Notes: generated from the letters alone by a model not told the origin. Positions 16,834 to 26,116 are shown, counted from the first letter of the stretch. The stretch: DNA of 64,000 nt from Tessaracoccus flavus (GCF_001997295.1 NZ_CP019605.1:2852001-2916000), one strand, 5' to 3'. Program-made: numbers and translations.

Positions 16834-16897
16834 TTCACCCTGAGAAAACGTGCCGCCGCGGCTGTATAGGCCATGGCAGGTCATTTCTTCAGGACGA
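16834..16897. repeat. Candidate degenerate palindromic element
   Basis: TTCACCCTGA near 16834 and CTTCAGGACGAA near 16886 form imperfect arms, and the interior shares ACGTGCC and a (C/T)TATAG word with the clearer element at 61777..61831. It covers most of the gap between the convergent P450 and MFS genes and overlaps the last codons of the MFS gene. Confidence 0.3.
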
Positions 16898-18232
16898 ACG
16901 TAGCGAACCCTGGGTGAGGTCCTCGGTGCCGCGCTCGAGGGTGGTGTTGCCGAGGCGGGCGGCGACCACCCAGAGGACCACGGCACACAGGGCGTAGCCC
17001 AGCGCGATGAGGAGGAAGGCCGGAGCGGACAGACCGGTGGGCGGCAGGGTCAGGGCGGCGACGACGCCGGCCAGCACGAAGGCGCTGTTGAAGATCATGT
17101 CGTAGAACGTGAACGCGCGGCCCTTGTACCGCTCATCGACGTGCGACTGCACGATCGTGTCGACGCAGATCTTGAAGGACTGGACGGCAAGGCCGAGGAA
17201 GAAGCTCGCGACGAAGAGGACCCACTTGTCCGTGCTGAGGGCGGTCAGCGCCGACACCACGGCCGCGCCGATGAGCAGCAGCAGAGCGGTGCGACGAAGC
17301 CCCATGGCGCGCACGAGCAGCGGAACGAACGGGGCCGAGAGGACGAAACCGACGCCCGTCAGTCCGCCCCAGATGGCGAGATCGGCCAGCGCGGCATCCG
17401 GCTGATCGACCGAGTGCCAGAGGTTGCGCGCGGCAAGGATGACCGCGACGCTTAGCAGGCCGAAGAGCAGGCGCGTGGCGCCCATCAGGATCAGCGCAAG
17501 GGCGGCGGGGGTCTGCTGCCGCACGTGACGGGCGGCCTCGACCAGTCCGACGGCCACCGTCACCCACGAGGTGCGTTCCGCCGGCACCGTCGGTCCGAGC
17601 GCCCGCCGCGAGAACCCCTTGCACACGAGGACCGAGCCCAGGAACCCGAGGGCAGCTATCCCGAAGACGACGGCGTCGGCCTGGTGGCTGGGCATGAACC
17701 CGCCTAGCCCGAACCGGGCGGCGAACGCCAGTGCCGCCCCGAACACGACGCCCAGCGGACCCACCGTCGGAACGATGGAGCTGGCAGTGAGGAACTCGTC
17801 CTCCTCCACCGTGTGCTGCAGCCCGGCGGACAGGCCGGCGAGCATGAAGCGGTTGATGCTCATGGCGACCAGCAGCGCCCCGAAGAGGACCACCGCCCAG
17901 GCACCCGTCGTCGCGCCGCTGAAGATGACCGCTCCGATGATGAGGCTCAGCACTGTCCTGGCGAGGTCGCTGTAGAGGGCGACGTCGCGGCGCGACCAGC
18001 GGTCGAGCAGCGGGGACACGAACGGCCCGATGACCGTGAAGGGCATCAACGTCAGCGCAAGCACGCCGGCGATCGCCCACGCGTTCGGCTGGCTCTGCGG
18101 GGAGAACAGGATGTACGACGCCATGCCCACCTGCAGAGTGCCGTCAGCGGCCTGGCTGAGCAGGCGCAGCGTCATGAGTCGACGAAACGCCGCGTGCCTC
18201 CACAGACGCGCGAGCGCCCCGAGAACTCCCAT
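16889..18232 (-). CDS. MFS transporter
   Basis: The protein has 447 aa with about 12 hydrophobic segments and the loop motif LLDRWSRRDV between TM2 and TM3, a variant of the MFS signature. It resembles the MFS_3/enterobactin-exporter type of drug or siderophore efflux proteins; the substrate is unknown. It begins 9 bp after the TerC gene on the same strand, so the two may share a transcript. Confidence 0.85.
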   Translation of the reverse strand: MGVLGALARLWRHAAFRRLMTLRLLSQAADGTLQVGMASYILFSPQSQPNAWAIAGVLALTLMPFTVIGPFVSPLLDRWSRRDVALYSDLARTVLSLIIGAVIFSGATTGAWAVVLFGALLVAMSINRFMLAGLSAGLQHTVEEDEFLTASSIVPTVGPLGVVFGAALAFAARFGLGGFMPSHQADAVVFGIAALGFLGSVLVCKGFSRRALGPTVPAERTSWVTVAVGLVEAARHVRQQTPAALALILMGATRLLFGLLSVAVILAARNLWHSVDQPDAALADLAIWGGLTGVGFVLSAPFVPLLVRAMGLRRTALLLLIGAAVVSALTALSTDKWVLFVASFFLGLAVQSFKICVDTIVQSHVDERYKGRAFTFYDMIFNSAFVLAGVVAALTLPPTGLSAPAFLLIALGYALCAVVLWVVAARLGNTTLERGTEDLTQGSLRSS

Positions 18233-18241
18233 GCCGTCGCG

Positions 18242-19432
18242 TTACCCGTGGCGCAGGCTGGCGCGCAACGCGTGCGCCTTCTGCACCACCTCGTACGTGC
18301 CGGTCTCGTCCATCATCTGTTCGACCCGCTCGGGGTCGAGACCCTTGAGCCGCTCGGCGGCCTTCAGCATGTCCTGGTAGGTCGACTCGTGATCGCTCTC
18401 CGTCCCGTGGTACTCGGTGTGCAGGTAGCTGATCGCGTGCCGCTCGACGTTACGGACGGCCGTCTTCACCTTGCCCATGGGGCTAGCCAGCGACGCGACG
18501 ACCGTGACGAGGAGCGATACGAGGATGACGATGAGCGAGTGGGAGATCTCGATCTCGAACACGGGCACCGGCTCGCCGCCGTTGATGAACGGGAGCTGGT
18601 TCTCGTGCAGGGCGTGCAGCACCAGCTTGACGCCGATGAAGCCGAGGATGAACGCCAGCCCGTAGTTGAGGTAGACGAGCCGGTCCAGCAGTCCGTCGAT
18701 GAGGAAGTACAGCTGGCGGAGCCCCATCAGGGAGAACGCGGTGGCGGTGAAGACGATGTAGACGTTGGTGGTCAGGCCGTAGATCGCGGGGATCGAGTCC
18801 AGCGCGAAGAGGATGTCGGTGCCGCCGATCGCCACCATGACGAGCAGCATCGGCGTGAGCACGCGCTTGCCGTTCTCGTAGGTGAAGAGCTTGTCGCCGT
18901 CGTAGTGGTCGGTGGTGTGCAGGTACTTCTTCGCAAGCCGGATGATGAAGTTGTTCGCTTCGTCGTCGCCTTCCTTCTCCGGCGCCAGCAGCTTGCCTGC
19001 GGTCACGATGAGGATGAGGCCGAACAGATAGAACGCCCAGGAGAAGTTGTCGATGATCGCCTTGCCGGCGAAGATGAAGGCCGTCCGGGCGATGAGCGCG
19101 AAGACGATGCCGAACAGCAGGACCTTCTGCTGGTCCTCGCGCGGCACGGCGAAGCTCGAGATGATGATGAGGAAGACGAAGAGGTTGTCCACGCTCAGCG
19201 CCTTCTCGGTGATGTAACCGCCGAAATACTCCGCGCCCATCTGCGCGCCGCCGAACGCCCACACCAGGATGCCGAAGACGATCGCCAAACCGACGTAGAT
19301 GGCCGACCAGATGGCGGCCTCCCTCAGCGTCGGGACGTGGGCCTTGCGCACGTGGAAGATGAAGTCGAAGGCGAGCAGTCCGAGGATCACGACGATGGTG
19401 ATCCCCCATATCCACAGGGGGACGTTGGTCAT
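18242..19432 (-). CDS. TerC family integral membrane protein
   Basis: The protein has 396 aa from the ATG at 19432 (CAGGAG upstream); an earlier in-frame start adds an unconserved tail. About nine TM segments contain the TerC hallmarks ALSVDNLFVF and GGTDILFALDSIPA with conserved Asp residues. The C-terminal ~70 residues form a hydrophilic helical tail. TerC proteins export metal ions, notably manganese, often to supply secreted enzymes, and some give tellurite resistance. I could not find a convincing yybP-ykoY motif upstream. Confidence 0.92.
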   Translation of the reverse strand: MTNVPLWIWGITIVVILGLLAFDFIFHVRKAHVPTLREAAIWSAIYVGLAIVFGILVWAFGGAQMGAEYFGGYITEKALSVDNLFVFLIIISSFAVPREDQQKVLLFGIVFALIARTAFIFAGKAIIDNFSWAFYLFGLILIVTAGKLLAPEKEGDDEANNFIIRLAKKYLHTTDHYDGDKLFTYENGKRVLTPMLLVMVAIGGTDILFALDSIPAIYGLTTNVYIVFTATAFSLMGLRQLYFLIDGLLDRLVYLNYGLAFILGFIGVKLVLHALHENQLPFINGGEPVPVFEIEISHSLIVILVSLLVTVVASLASPMGKVKTAVRNVERHAISYLHTEYHGTESDHESTYQDMLKAAERLKGLDPERVEQMMDETGTYEVVQKAHALRASLRHG

Positions 19433-19647
19433 TGGCAAACTCCTGGCCAGTAAAACGGGGGCTGACTTTGCCACCGGTACCCTTCAGGGCCAACGTCGAT
19501 GACTCGCCTCAGGATACCCGCCGTCGTCGAACACCCGAAATGATCGACATTCTTCCGACAAGCGCCTGCGCGCGAACGGCCGGGTAGGGCCTCCTGGGAT
19601 TGTCCGCGGCCGCCGGTACTCTGGGCAGGGTTCGACAGGGAGGTCAC

Positions 19648-21579
19648 ATGCGACGACGGCTACTCGCAGCGCTGCTGGCGCTGGCGACCCTCGGCTTCGG
19701 CTGCGCCCCCAGCGCCAACGACCCGACGCCGTCGCCCACCACCGCGACCGAGCGGCCGGCGGAAGTGCCGTCGGCTGAGGATGCAGCGGCGGCCCTGGTG
19801 ACCGCGCTCAACTCGCGCGACGTCTCAGGGCTCCCGATGGTCCGCTCCGCCACCGCCGCACAGCAGGAGTTCGAGACGATCTTCGCGGGCATGGACGAGA
19901 TCTACCCCGCCGTGGAGCTGGGCCGCATCGCGTATGCCGACACCGACGGCTGGATCGCCGAGGCGCAGCTGACCCACACCTACAACCTCGGCGAACAGGG
20001 CTGGACCTTCGAGGCGCCCGCCCGCTTCCGTCTGTCCAGCGGTCAGTGGCGCGTCGATTGGCAGCCGACGATCATCCATCCCGACCTCACGTCGCAGACC
20101 AGGCTCCGGCACACCCTGTCCGAGGCCAGGCGGGCACCGATCAACGACAACGAAGGCATCGCCATCGTCGAGGAGCGGTCGCTGTACCAGGTGGGCATCG
20201 ACAAGACGCAGGTGCAGCAGGCCGAGTGGGCGCAGGCTGCGACCGACCTCGCCACGGCGCTCGGCGTGGACGCACCTGCCTTCACGGCAAGGGTGACCGG
20301 CGGTGGGCCGCGGGCGTACGTGGTGGCAGCGACGCTCCGCCAGGAGGAGATCCCGCCGGAGGTCACCAACGTGCCGGGTCTGCTGGTGCGCGAGGTGACC
20401 GGCGTCGTCGGTCCGGCGTCGGGCTTCGCACCGCACCTCATCGGTACGGTCGGCGAGCCGACGGCCGAGATGATCGAGCAGTCCGGCGGCGCGCTCACCG
20501 TCCTCGACCGGGTGGGTCTGAGCGGCCTCCAGGCCCGGTACGACGACCAGTTGCGCGGCGTCCCGCTGGTGCGGATCGACATCGTGGCGAGAGCCGACGC
20601 CGGAGGCGACGCTTCCGCCAGCCCCCAGCCGACCATCGAGCCAACACCCGTGTTCCAGCAGGACGAGAGCGTCAGCACCGGGCTGAACACTTCGCTGGAT
20701 CGCGACCTCCAGACGCGGGCCGAGGAGGTGCTCAGCACTCAGGAGGGCATGGCGGCGCTCGTGGTGATCGACGTGAAGACGGGCGGGCTGCTGGTGGCCG
20801 CGCAGTCGCCGTCGGCCGGCACCTACCCCTACGTCACGTTCGGCAAGTACGCGCCGGGCTCCACCTTCAAGACGGTCTCTGCGCTGGCGATGCTTCGCTC
20901 CGGCCTCACTCCCGTGTCGACGGTCCAGTGCCCGTCGAGCCTGCAGGTCAGCAGCTACACCTTCGGCAACTATCCCGGCTACCCGTCGAGCGCTCTGGGT
21001 TCGATCCCGCTGACGACGGCGTTCGCGCAGTCGTGCAACACGGCGTTTGCGGGCGCGGCCAGCAGTGTGACGGGGGAGCAGCTCCAGGCCGCTGCCGGGT
21101 CGCTCGGAGTGGGCATCGACTACGACGCCGGGTTCACATCGAACTTCGGCACCGTCGAGCCGGGCAACAACATCGACCGGGCGGCGTCGATGATCGGCCA
21201 GGGTCAGGTGACGATGTCGCCGCTGGGGATGGCTGCGGTCGCCGCCTCCATCGCCTCGGGCAAGACGGTCATCCCATGGCTGGTCGAGGGGGTACAGGCC
21301 ACCTCGACGGCGGCCCCACTGACGCCCAACGAGGCCGCGCAACTGCAGACGCTCATGAAGGCGACGGTCGACTCGGGCACCGCGTCGTCGCTCAAAGGAC
21401 TGATGACGGGGGCCAAGACGGGCACCGCCCAGTGGGGACCGTCCAACGCGCTCCAGACGAGCGCGTGGATGATCGCCTACAACGACAACTACGCCGTGGC
21501 GTCGTTCGTCGAGGTCGGTGACTCCGGCGGCACGACCGCCGCGCCGTTGATCACCCAGCTGTTCACGCCTGCGGGGTAG
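19648..21579 (+). CDS. Class B penicillin-binding protein (lipoprotein, MecA-like N-terminal domain)
   Basis: The protein has 643 aa from the ATG at 19648, with AGGGAGG upstream. The signal ends in the lipobox LGFGC, so the protein is lipid-anchored outside the membrane. Residues ~40-150 are an NTF2-like domain (MecA N-terminal type), then the dimerisation domain, then a transpeptidase domain with all active-site motifs: STFK (catalytic Ser), SCN and KTGT. It cross-links peptidoglycan in elongation or division. MecA-like N-domains can go with low beta-lactam affinity, but this alone does not show resistance. Confidence 0.93.
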   Translation: MRRRLLAALLALATLGFGCAPSANDPTPSPTTATERPAEVPSAEDAAAALVTALNSRDVSGLPMVRSATAAQQEFETIFAGMDEIYPAVELGRIAYADTDGWIAEAQLTHTYNLGEQGWTFEAPARFRLSSGQWRVDWQPTIIHPDLTSQTRLRHTLSEARRAPINDNEGIAIVEERSLYQVGIDKTQVQQAEWAQAATDLATALGVDAPAFTARVTGGGPRAYVVAATLRQEEIPPEVTNVPGLLVREVTGVVGPASGFAPHLIGTVGEPTAEMIEQSGGALTVLDRVGLSGLQARYDDQLRGVPLVRIDIVARADAGGDASASPQPTIEPTPVFQQDESVSTGLNTSLDRDLQTRAEEVLSTQEGMAALVVIDVKTGGLLVAAQSPSAGTYPYVTFGKYAPGSTFKTVSALAMLRSGLTPVSTVQCPSSLQVSSYTFGNYPGYPSSALGSIPLTTAFAQSCNTAFAGAASSVTGEQLQAAAGSLGVGIDYDAGFTSNFGTVEPGNNIDRAASMIGQGQVTMSPLGMAAVAASIASGKTVIPWLVEGVQATSTAAPLTPNEAAQLQTLMKATVDSGTASSLKGLMTGAKTGTAQWGPSNALQTSAWMIAYNDNYAVASFVEVGDSGGTTAAPLITQLFTPAG

Positions 21580-22080
21580 CGACCGCCAGGAACGAGCGGC
21601 GACCCCCACGTCTCCCCGAGTAGCGCCCGCCAGGAACGAGCGGCGACCCCCACGTCTCCCCGAGTAGCGCCCGCGATGAACCAGCCGCGACCCCACGTCT
21701 CCCCGAGTAACGCCCGCGAGGAACCAGCCGCGACCCCACGTCTCCCCGAGTAGCGCCCGCGAGGAACCAGCCGCGACCCCACGTCTCCCCGAGTAGCGCC
21801 CGCGAGGAACGAGCGGCGACCCCACGTCTCCCCGAGTAGCGCCCGCGAGGAACGAGCGGCGACCCCCACGTCTCCCCGAGTAGCGCCCGCGAGGAACGAG
21901 CCGCGACCCCACGTCTCCCCGAGTAGCGCCCGCGAGGAACCAGCCGCGACCCCACGTCTCCCCGAGTAGCGCCCGCGAGGAACGAGCCGCGACCCCACGT
22001 CTCCCCGAGTAGCGCCCGCGAGGAACGAGCCGCAACCCCACGTCTCCCCGAGTAGCGCCCGCGAGGAACGAGCGGACGCG
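21578..22080. repeat. Tandem array A: about eleven ~43-bp units
   Basis: The unit runs ACGTCTCCCCGAGTAGCGCC, then CGCGAGGAACGAGC, then CGGCGACCCC, with one- to three-base variants, from directly after the PBP stop to 22080. The period is 43-44 bp, not a multiple of three, so long reading frames over it are by-products. It fills the ~530-bp gap before the convergent SMR genes. Related arrays lie at 23205..23440 and 42537..42735. Confidence 0.9.
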
Positions 22081-22106
22081 TATCGAGGGGCTCGCGAGGT
22101 GACCGC

Positions 22107-22481
22107 TCACCCCTGTCGTCGTCGTCCCGTGACGTCTGCACCTGCCGGCGTACTGGCGTCGAGCCGCTTGAGCCCGACGACACAGGCGACGATCCCGGCC
22201 AGGAACAGCGCCTTCAGCCAGCTGATCTCTTCCGCCCCGATGGCCACGGAGTAGGCGACCGTCAGCACGGTCCCGACGCTGGTCCAGACCGCGTACGCGG
22301 TGCCGGTGGGGATGTGCTTCATGGCGAGTCCGAGACCCACCACGGACAGCACCGTTGCGACGAGGAAGACGACCGTCGGGACGACGTTGGCGAAGCCGTC
22401 GGACGCCGAGAGAGCGTTGGCCCAGACGGCCTCGAGCACAGCGCTGACCAGGAGCAGCGGCCAGGCGAACCGGCTGGTCAT
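22107..22481 (-). CDS. SMR-family exporter, second subunit (probable guanidinium exporter)
   Basis: The protein has 124 aa and four TM segments. It has the SMR glutamate in TM1 (AVLEAVWANAL) and the conserved PTGTAYAVWTSVG in TM3. Its ATG overlaps the stop of the first SMR gene by 4 nt. Paired SMR genes make antiparallel heterodimers. The guanidine-III riboswitch upstream of the pair indicates guanidinium/proton antiport (Gdx type) rather than general drug efflux. Confidence 0.9.
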   Translation of the reverse strand: MTSRFAWPLLLVSAVLEAVWANALSASDGFANVVPTVVFLVATVLSVVGLGLAMKHIPTGTAYAVWTSVGTVLTVAYSVAIGAEEISWLKALFLAGIVACVVGLKRLDASTPAGADVTGRRRQG

Positions 22482-22792
22482 GCGATCACCTTCAGCCCGA
22501 TGACGCACGCGATGATTCCGGTGAGCAGCAGTACCTTCTTCACGCTGGCAGGCTCCACGCGGGTGAGCATGGCCCACACCACCGTCAGCGACGCACCGGT
22601 GGCTGTCCAGACGGCGTAGGCGGTACCGGTCGGCAGTGTCTGCAGCGCGATCCCGAGGCCGCCGAGGCTGAGGATCGACGCGACGACGAACACCGCCGTC
22701 GGGAGCGGGCGTCGGAGCCCGTTCGAGCGGCCCAGCGCTGTGGCCCACACCGCTTCCAGCACCCCCGACGCGATCAGAATGACCCAATCCAT
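22478..22792 (-). CDS. SMR-family exporter, first subunit (probable guanidinium exporter)
   Basis: The protein has 104 aa from the ATG at 22792, with AAGGAG upstream. It has four TM segments, the TM1 motif SGVLEAVWATAL with its proton-coupling Glu, and PTGTAYAVWTATG in TM3. It is the first gene after the guanidine-III riboswitch and is coupled to its partner by an ATGA overlap. It should export guanidinium when the riboswitch senses it. Confidence 0.92.
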   Translation of the reverse strand: MDWVILIASGVLEAVWATALGRSNGLRRPLPTAVFVVASILSLGGLGIALQTLPTGTAYAVWTATGASLTVVWAMLTRVEPASVKKVLLLTGIIACVIGLKVIA

Positions 22793-22813
22793 GAAGACTC
22801 CTTGTTCAGCGCT

Positions 22814-22853
22814 GGCCAGTCTTGTCTTCACCGGGTACTGATCCGTCGTCCGG
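22814..22853 (-). promoter_or_regulatory. Guanidine-III (ykkC-III) riboswitch
   Basis: On the minus strand the leader of the SMR pair reads CCGGACGA, then CGGATCAGTACCCGGT, then GAAGACAAGACTG. The conserved blocks CCGGACGA, ACCCGG and ACAAGAC of the guanidine-III class are in the right order over 40 nt. Two helices of the pseudoknot can form: CCGG with CCGG (P1), and CAGT with ACTG (P2, different bases from the textbook sequence but still paired). The end of P2 lies ~15 nt before the Shine-Dalgarno region, so control is probably translational. Confidence 0.88.
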
Positions 22854-22924
22854 GGCGGGTCGCCAGCATCCAGGCTAGCAAGCCGCGCCGTCGGGAAGGA
22901 ATCTGCGACGATCGCAGACCGACG

Positions 22925-23145
22925 GCGACGCTAACGGAGCGAAGAGAACGCCAACGGAGCGTTGGAAACGCCAACGGGGAGACCGAAACGCCAATACAGA
23001 CACCCCAACGCCAACGCAGATCGGAACTCGCCGACGATAACCGTCGACGCTGGCGAGATATCGGGGGCGAAGCTGGGTTTCGGGGGCGAGTCCGGGTTGC
23101 TGTTGGCGTTCTCCTCTGCGCGTTGGCGTTTCGGCCTGACTGACC
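22925..23145. repeat. 20-bp-period AACGCCAACG repeats, then inverted CGTTGGCGTT copies
   Basis: Copies of (G)AACGCCAACGG recur about every 20 bp from 22928 to 23015. After ~90 bp of other sequence, two copies in the opposite orientation (TGTTGGCGTT, CGTTGGCGTT) lie near 23102-23132, again 20 bp apart. The same core in tandem is found at 30610..30765. No gene is supported here. Confidence 0.75.
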
Positions 23146-23204
23146 AGGGTCAGCGATGACGTTACGGGCCCTTCGATACGCGACCGCTCGTTCCTCGCGG
23201 TAGC

Positions 23205-23440
23205 TACTCAGGGAGACGTGGGGGGCCCCTACAATCCCCGCGGCAGCTACCCAGGGAGACGTGGGGGGGCGCCGCACAACCCCCGCGGCAGCCACTCAAG
23301 GAGACGTGGGGGGCGCCGCACAACCCCCGCGGCAGCCACTCAAGGAGACGTGGGGGGCGCCGCACAACCCCCGCGGCAGCCACTCAAGGAGACGTGGGGG
23401 TCACCGCACAACCCCCGCGGCAGCCACCCAGCCTTCATGC
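23205..23440. repeat. Tandem array B: five ~44-bp units
   Basis: Units of the form CAGGGAGACGTGGGGG / CGCCGCACAACCCCCGCGG / CAGCCACT repeat five times with a 43-48-bp period. The core GGAGACGTGGGG is the reverse complement of the core of array A. Upstream (23162-23210) is a single CCCTTCGATACG...CTCGTTCCTCGCGG...CTACTCAGGGAGACG element that looks like the parent sequence. There is no gene in 23160-23480. Confidence 0.88.
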
Positions 23441-23481
23441 CGGTGCGGGCGACGGGTGGGCGGCGGGTCTAGGCTGGCGGC

Positions 23482-25053
23482 GTGCTGGACCTGCTCGCCG
23501 ACAACCCACTCCTGACGGTCTTCCTGGTCGTCGGGCTGGGCACGCTGGTCGGATCCATCCCGTTCGGCCCGATCCGCTTCGGGCCGGCCGGCGGCCTCTT
23601 CGTAGGACTCGCCGTCGGGGCCCTCGATCCACGGCTTGGCGAGAACCTCTCGCTCCTCCAGACGATCGGTTTGGCCCTGTTCGTCTACACCGTCGGGCTC
23701 GCCGGCGGTTACCAACTCGTGGCGACCTTTCGACGGCAGCTACCGACGTTGCTCGCCGGACTCGCGATCCTCGCGGCCACGGCTGGCGTCGCCGTCGGAG
23801 GCGGGATGCTCCTCGGCCTCAGCGCCCCCATGACAGCCGGCACGTTCTCCGGGTCGCTCACCGCCACCCCGGCCCTCGCCGCAGCGACGGACGCCTCGGG
23901 CGGGTCGGGCGAGCCCGCCGTCGGCTACTCGCTCGGTTACCCCGTGGGAGTCACGCTCAGCATCATCATCATCTCCGCCCTCGTCAACCGAACGTGGCCG
24001 GGCCGCCGCGACACCGCCCCACGCTCCGCCGGGGCGCTGGTCGCCCGCAGCGTCGACGTCAAGGTCGAGTCTCCCCTGACGTCGGTGCCGGGGTGGCGCG
24101 AGCAGACCATCACGATGAGCTACCTCGTCCGCGACGGCAGGGGTCGCGTCATCGGCGACGACGAGACGCTGAGGCCCGGCGACCATGTCCTCGTCATCGG
24201 CGACAAGGACGCCAGCGCCACCGCGGCTGAGCATCTCGGCGTCGAGTTGGCCGAAGCCCTCACCGATGACCGCACCGACGTCGACCACCGACGCTTCACC
24301 GTCTCCAACCACGACGTGGCTGGGCGCACCGTCGCCGACCTCGACCTCCCCCGCCGTCACGGCGGCCGCGCCACCCGTGTCTACCGCGGCGACACCGAGC
24401 TTCTCGCCCGCGACGATCTCGTCCTCGAGCTGGGCGACCGCGTGCTGGCCGTGTTCCCCAAGGGACGCCTGGATGCCGGGTTCTCGATCTTCGGCGACTC
24501 GCAGCGCCGGGTGTCCGAGATCGACGCGTTGACGCTCGCGATCGGCCTGGCCCTCGGGCTGCTGCTGGGCATCGTCCCGATCCCGCTCGGCGGCAACACG
24601 CTGCAGCTGGGTGCGGCGGCCGGGCCGCTCATCGTCGGGCTGGCGCTGGGCAGGCTCGTGCGGACCGGACCGCTCGTCTGGACCCTCCCCAACTCCGCGA
24701 ACCTCACGCTCCGCCAGCTCGGTCTGTTCCTGTTCCTCGCTTGCGTCGGACTCGCCTCCGGTCCGGCCTTCGCCTCCACCGCGCTGACCGGGACCGGCCT
24801 CAAGGCGGGCCTTCTCGGCGGCGCCGTGACGCTGGCTGCGTGCGCGTTCACGTGGTTCGCCGGGCGCGCACTGCAGCTCTCCGCGCAGCGGACGGTCGGG
24901 ATCATGAGCGGCGTCATCGGTCAGCCGGCGATCCTCGCCTTCGCCCAGTCCAAGAGCGACGACGAGCGGATCGAGGCCTCCTACACGTCGCTCTTCGCCG
25001 TCAGCACGGTGATCAAGATCGTCATGGCCTATCTGCTGGCCCTCCTCTGGTGA
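23482..25053 (+). CDS. AspT/YidE-type (AAE family) transporter with TrkA-C domains
   Basis: The protein has 523 aa with a GTG start. Two membrane halves (about residues 1-165 and 345-523) flank a hydrophilic centre with two TrkA-C-like domains. This is the layout of the aspartate:alanine exchanger family, which includes putative transporters such as YidE. The TAGGCT -10 box (23470-23475) ends 6 nt before the GTG, so the mRNA is probably leaderless. The substrate cannot be read from sequence. Confidence 0.85.
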   Translation: MLDLLADNPLLTVFLVVGLGTLVGSIPFGPIRFGPAGGLFVGLAVGALDPRLGENLSLLQTIGLALFVYTVGLAGGYQLVATFRRQLPTLLAGLAILAATAGVAVGGGMLLGLSAPMTAGTFSGSLTATPALAAATDASGGSGEPAVGYSLGYPVGVTLSIIIISALVNRTWPGRRDTAPRSAGALVARSVDVKVESPLTSVPGWREQTITMSYLVRDGRGRVIGDDETLRPGDHVLVIGDKDASATAAEHLGVELAEALTDDRTDVDHRRFTVSNHDVAGRTVADLDLPRRHGGRATRVYRGDTELLARDDLVLELGDRVLAVFPKGRLDAGFSIFGDSQRRVSEIDALTLAIGLALGLLLGIVPIPLGGNTLQLGAAAGPLIVGLALGRLVRTGPLVWTLPNSANLTLRQLGLFLFLACVGLASGPAFASTALTGTGLKAGLLGGAVTLAACAFTWFAGRALQLSAQRTVGIMSGVIGQPAILAFAQSKSDDERIEASYTSLFAVSTVIKIVMAYLLALLW

Positions 25054-25063
25054 TCCGCCCCCC

Positions 25064-25082
25064 GTTTAGTTGAATGCTAAAC
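25064..25082. promoter_or_regulatory. Operator-like palindrome before the LLM oxidoreductase
   Basis: GTTTAG-TTGAATG-CTAAAC is a perfect inverted repeat overlapping the likely -10 TAAACT (25078-25083), which ends 7 nt before the ATG. A repressor binding here would block transcription. Confidence 0.5.
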
Positions 25083-25090
25083 TGTTCGCC

Positions 25091-26116
25091 ATGAGCTTTG
25101 AATTCGGCATTGACACCTTCGGCGACGTGACGGAGGGGCCCGACGGCAACCTCCTCCCCCACGACCAGGTGGTGCGCAACGTCGTCGACGAGGGCGTGCT
25201 GGCCGACGAGGTCGGGCTGGACGCCATCGGCATCGGCGAGCACCACCGCGACGACTTTGCCGTCTCCGCCCCCGACATGCTGCTGGCTGCCATCGCCGCC
25301 CGGACCGGGCGGATCAAGCTGGCGTCTGCCGTGACCGTTCTCTCCTCCGACGACCCCGTGCGCGTGTTCGAGCGCTTCTCCACCCTCGACGCGATCTCCG
25401 CCGGCCGGGCCGAGGTGGTCGTCGGCCGCGGGTCCTTCACCGAGTCGTTCCCGCTCTTCGGTTACAACCTGGGCGACTACGAGGACCTCTTCGAGGAGAA
25501 GATGGCCATGTTCGCGCAGCTGCGCCACGGCGGACGCCAGAGCTGGGAGGGCCAGCTCACCCAGAGCCTCGACGACGTCGAGCTCTACCCGACGCTGGCC
25601 AACGGTCCCCTGAAGACCTGGGTAGCGGTGGGTGGAAGCCCACAGTCCGTGCTGCGGGCAGCCCATTACGGCCTCCCGCTCATGCTCGCGATCATCGGTG
25701 GCCCGGTCGACCGGTTCGCGCCCTTCGCGGACCTGCACCGTCGAGCCCTCGACGAGATGGGCAAGGCTCCGCAACCGATCGGCTACCACTCCTACGGGTT
25801 CATCGGCCGCACCGACCAGGAGGCGCGGGAAACCCTGTACCAGCCGTGGCTCGCCCAGACCTCACGGATCGGCGCGGAACGCGGCTGGGGTCGCATCGAC
25901 CGCGCCCACTTCAACAACGAAGCCGACCACGGCGCCATGGCCGTTGGGTCACCGGAGACGGTGGCGCGGAAGATCGCGCACGGGCTTCGCGCCCTCGGTG
26001 CGACGCGCTTCCAGTTGAAGGTGTCGACGGGTCGGCTCAGCCACGAGGCGATCCTCGACACCATCGGGCTCTATGGCACCGAGGTGGTCCCGCTGGTGCG
26101 CGACATGCTCGCCTGA
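25091..26116 (+). CDS. LLM-class flavin-dependent oxidoreductase
   Basis: The protein has 341 aa from the ATG at 25091 (MSFEFGID); an in-frame ATG 10 codons earlier lies in the palindrome. It is a single-domain luciferase-like TIM barrel with the early GIGEHHRDDF motif, typical of F420/FMN-dependent monooxygenase-like proteins. The natural substrate is unknown. It is convergent with the XRE gene with no gap between the stop codons. Confidence 0.85.
   Translation: MSFEFGIDTFGDVTEGPDGNLLPHDQVVRNVVDEGVLADEVGLDAIGIGEHHRDDFAVSAPDMLLAAIAARTGRIKLASAVTVLSSDDPVRVFERFSTLDAISAGRAEVVVGRGSFTESFPLFGYNLGDYEDLFEEKMAMFAQLRHGGRQSWEGQLTQSLDDVELYPTLANGPLKTWVAVGGSPQSVLRAAHYGLPLMLAIIGGPVDRFAPFADLHRRALDEMGKAPQPIGYHSYGFIGRTDQEARETLYQPWLAQTSRIGAERGWGRIDRAHFNNEADHGAMAVGSPETVARKIAHGLRALGATRFQLKVSTGRLSHEAILDTIGLYGTEVVPLVRDMLA

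Noticed and set aside
19433..19500. Possible manganese (yybP-ykoY) riboswitch before the TerC gene
   Set aside because: TerC genes often have one, and a ~70-nt leader is plausible, but I could not find the conserved core elements of that class in the leader. Only weak hairpins are visible.
21563..22183. Long repetitive reading frames over array A that look like a repeat protein (RALLGETWG...)
   Set aside because: The unit is 43-44 bp, so the same peptide appears in shifting frames; there is no ribosome site or non-repetitive domain. They are by-products of the tandem repeat.
22925..23440. CRISPR array
   Set aside because: Repeats are regular, but the units are directly adjacent or nearly identical throughout, without unique spacers, and no cas genes are near.
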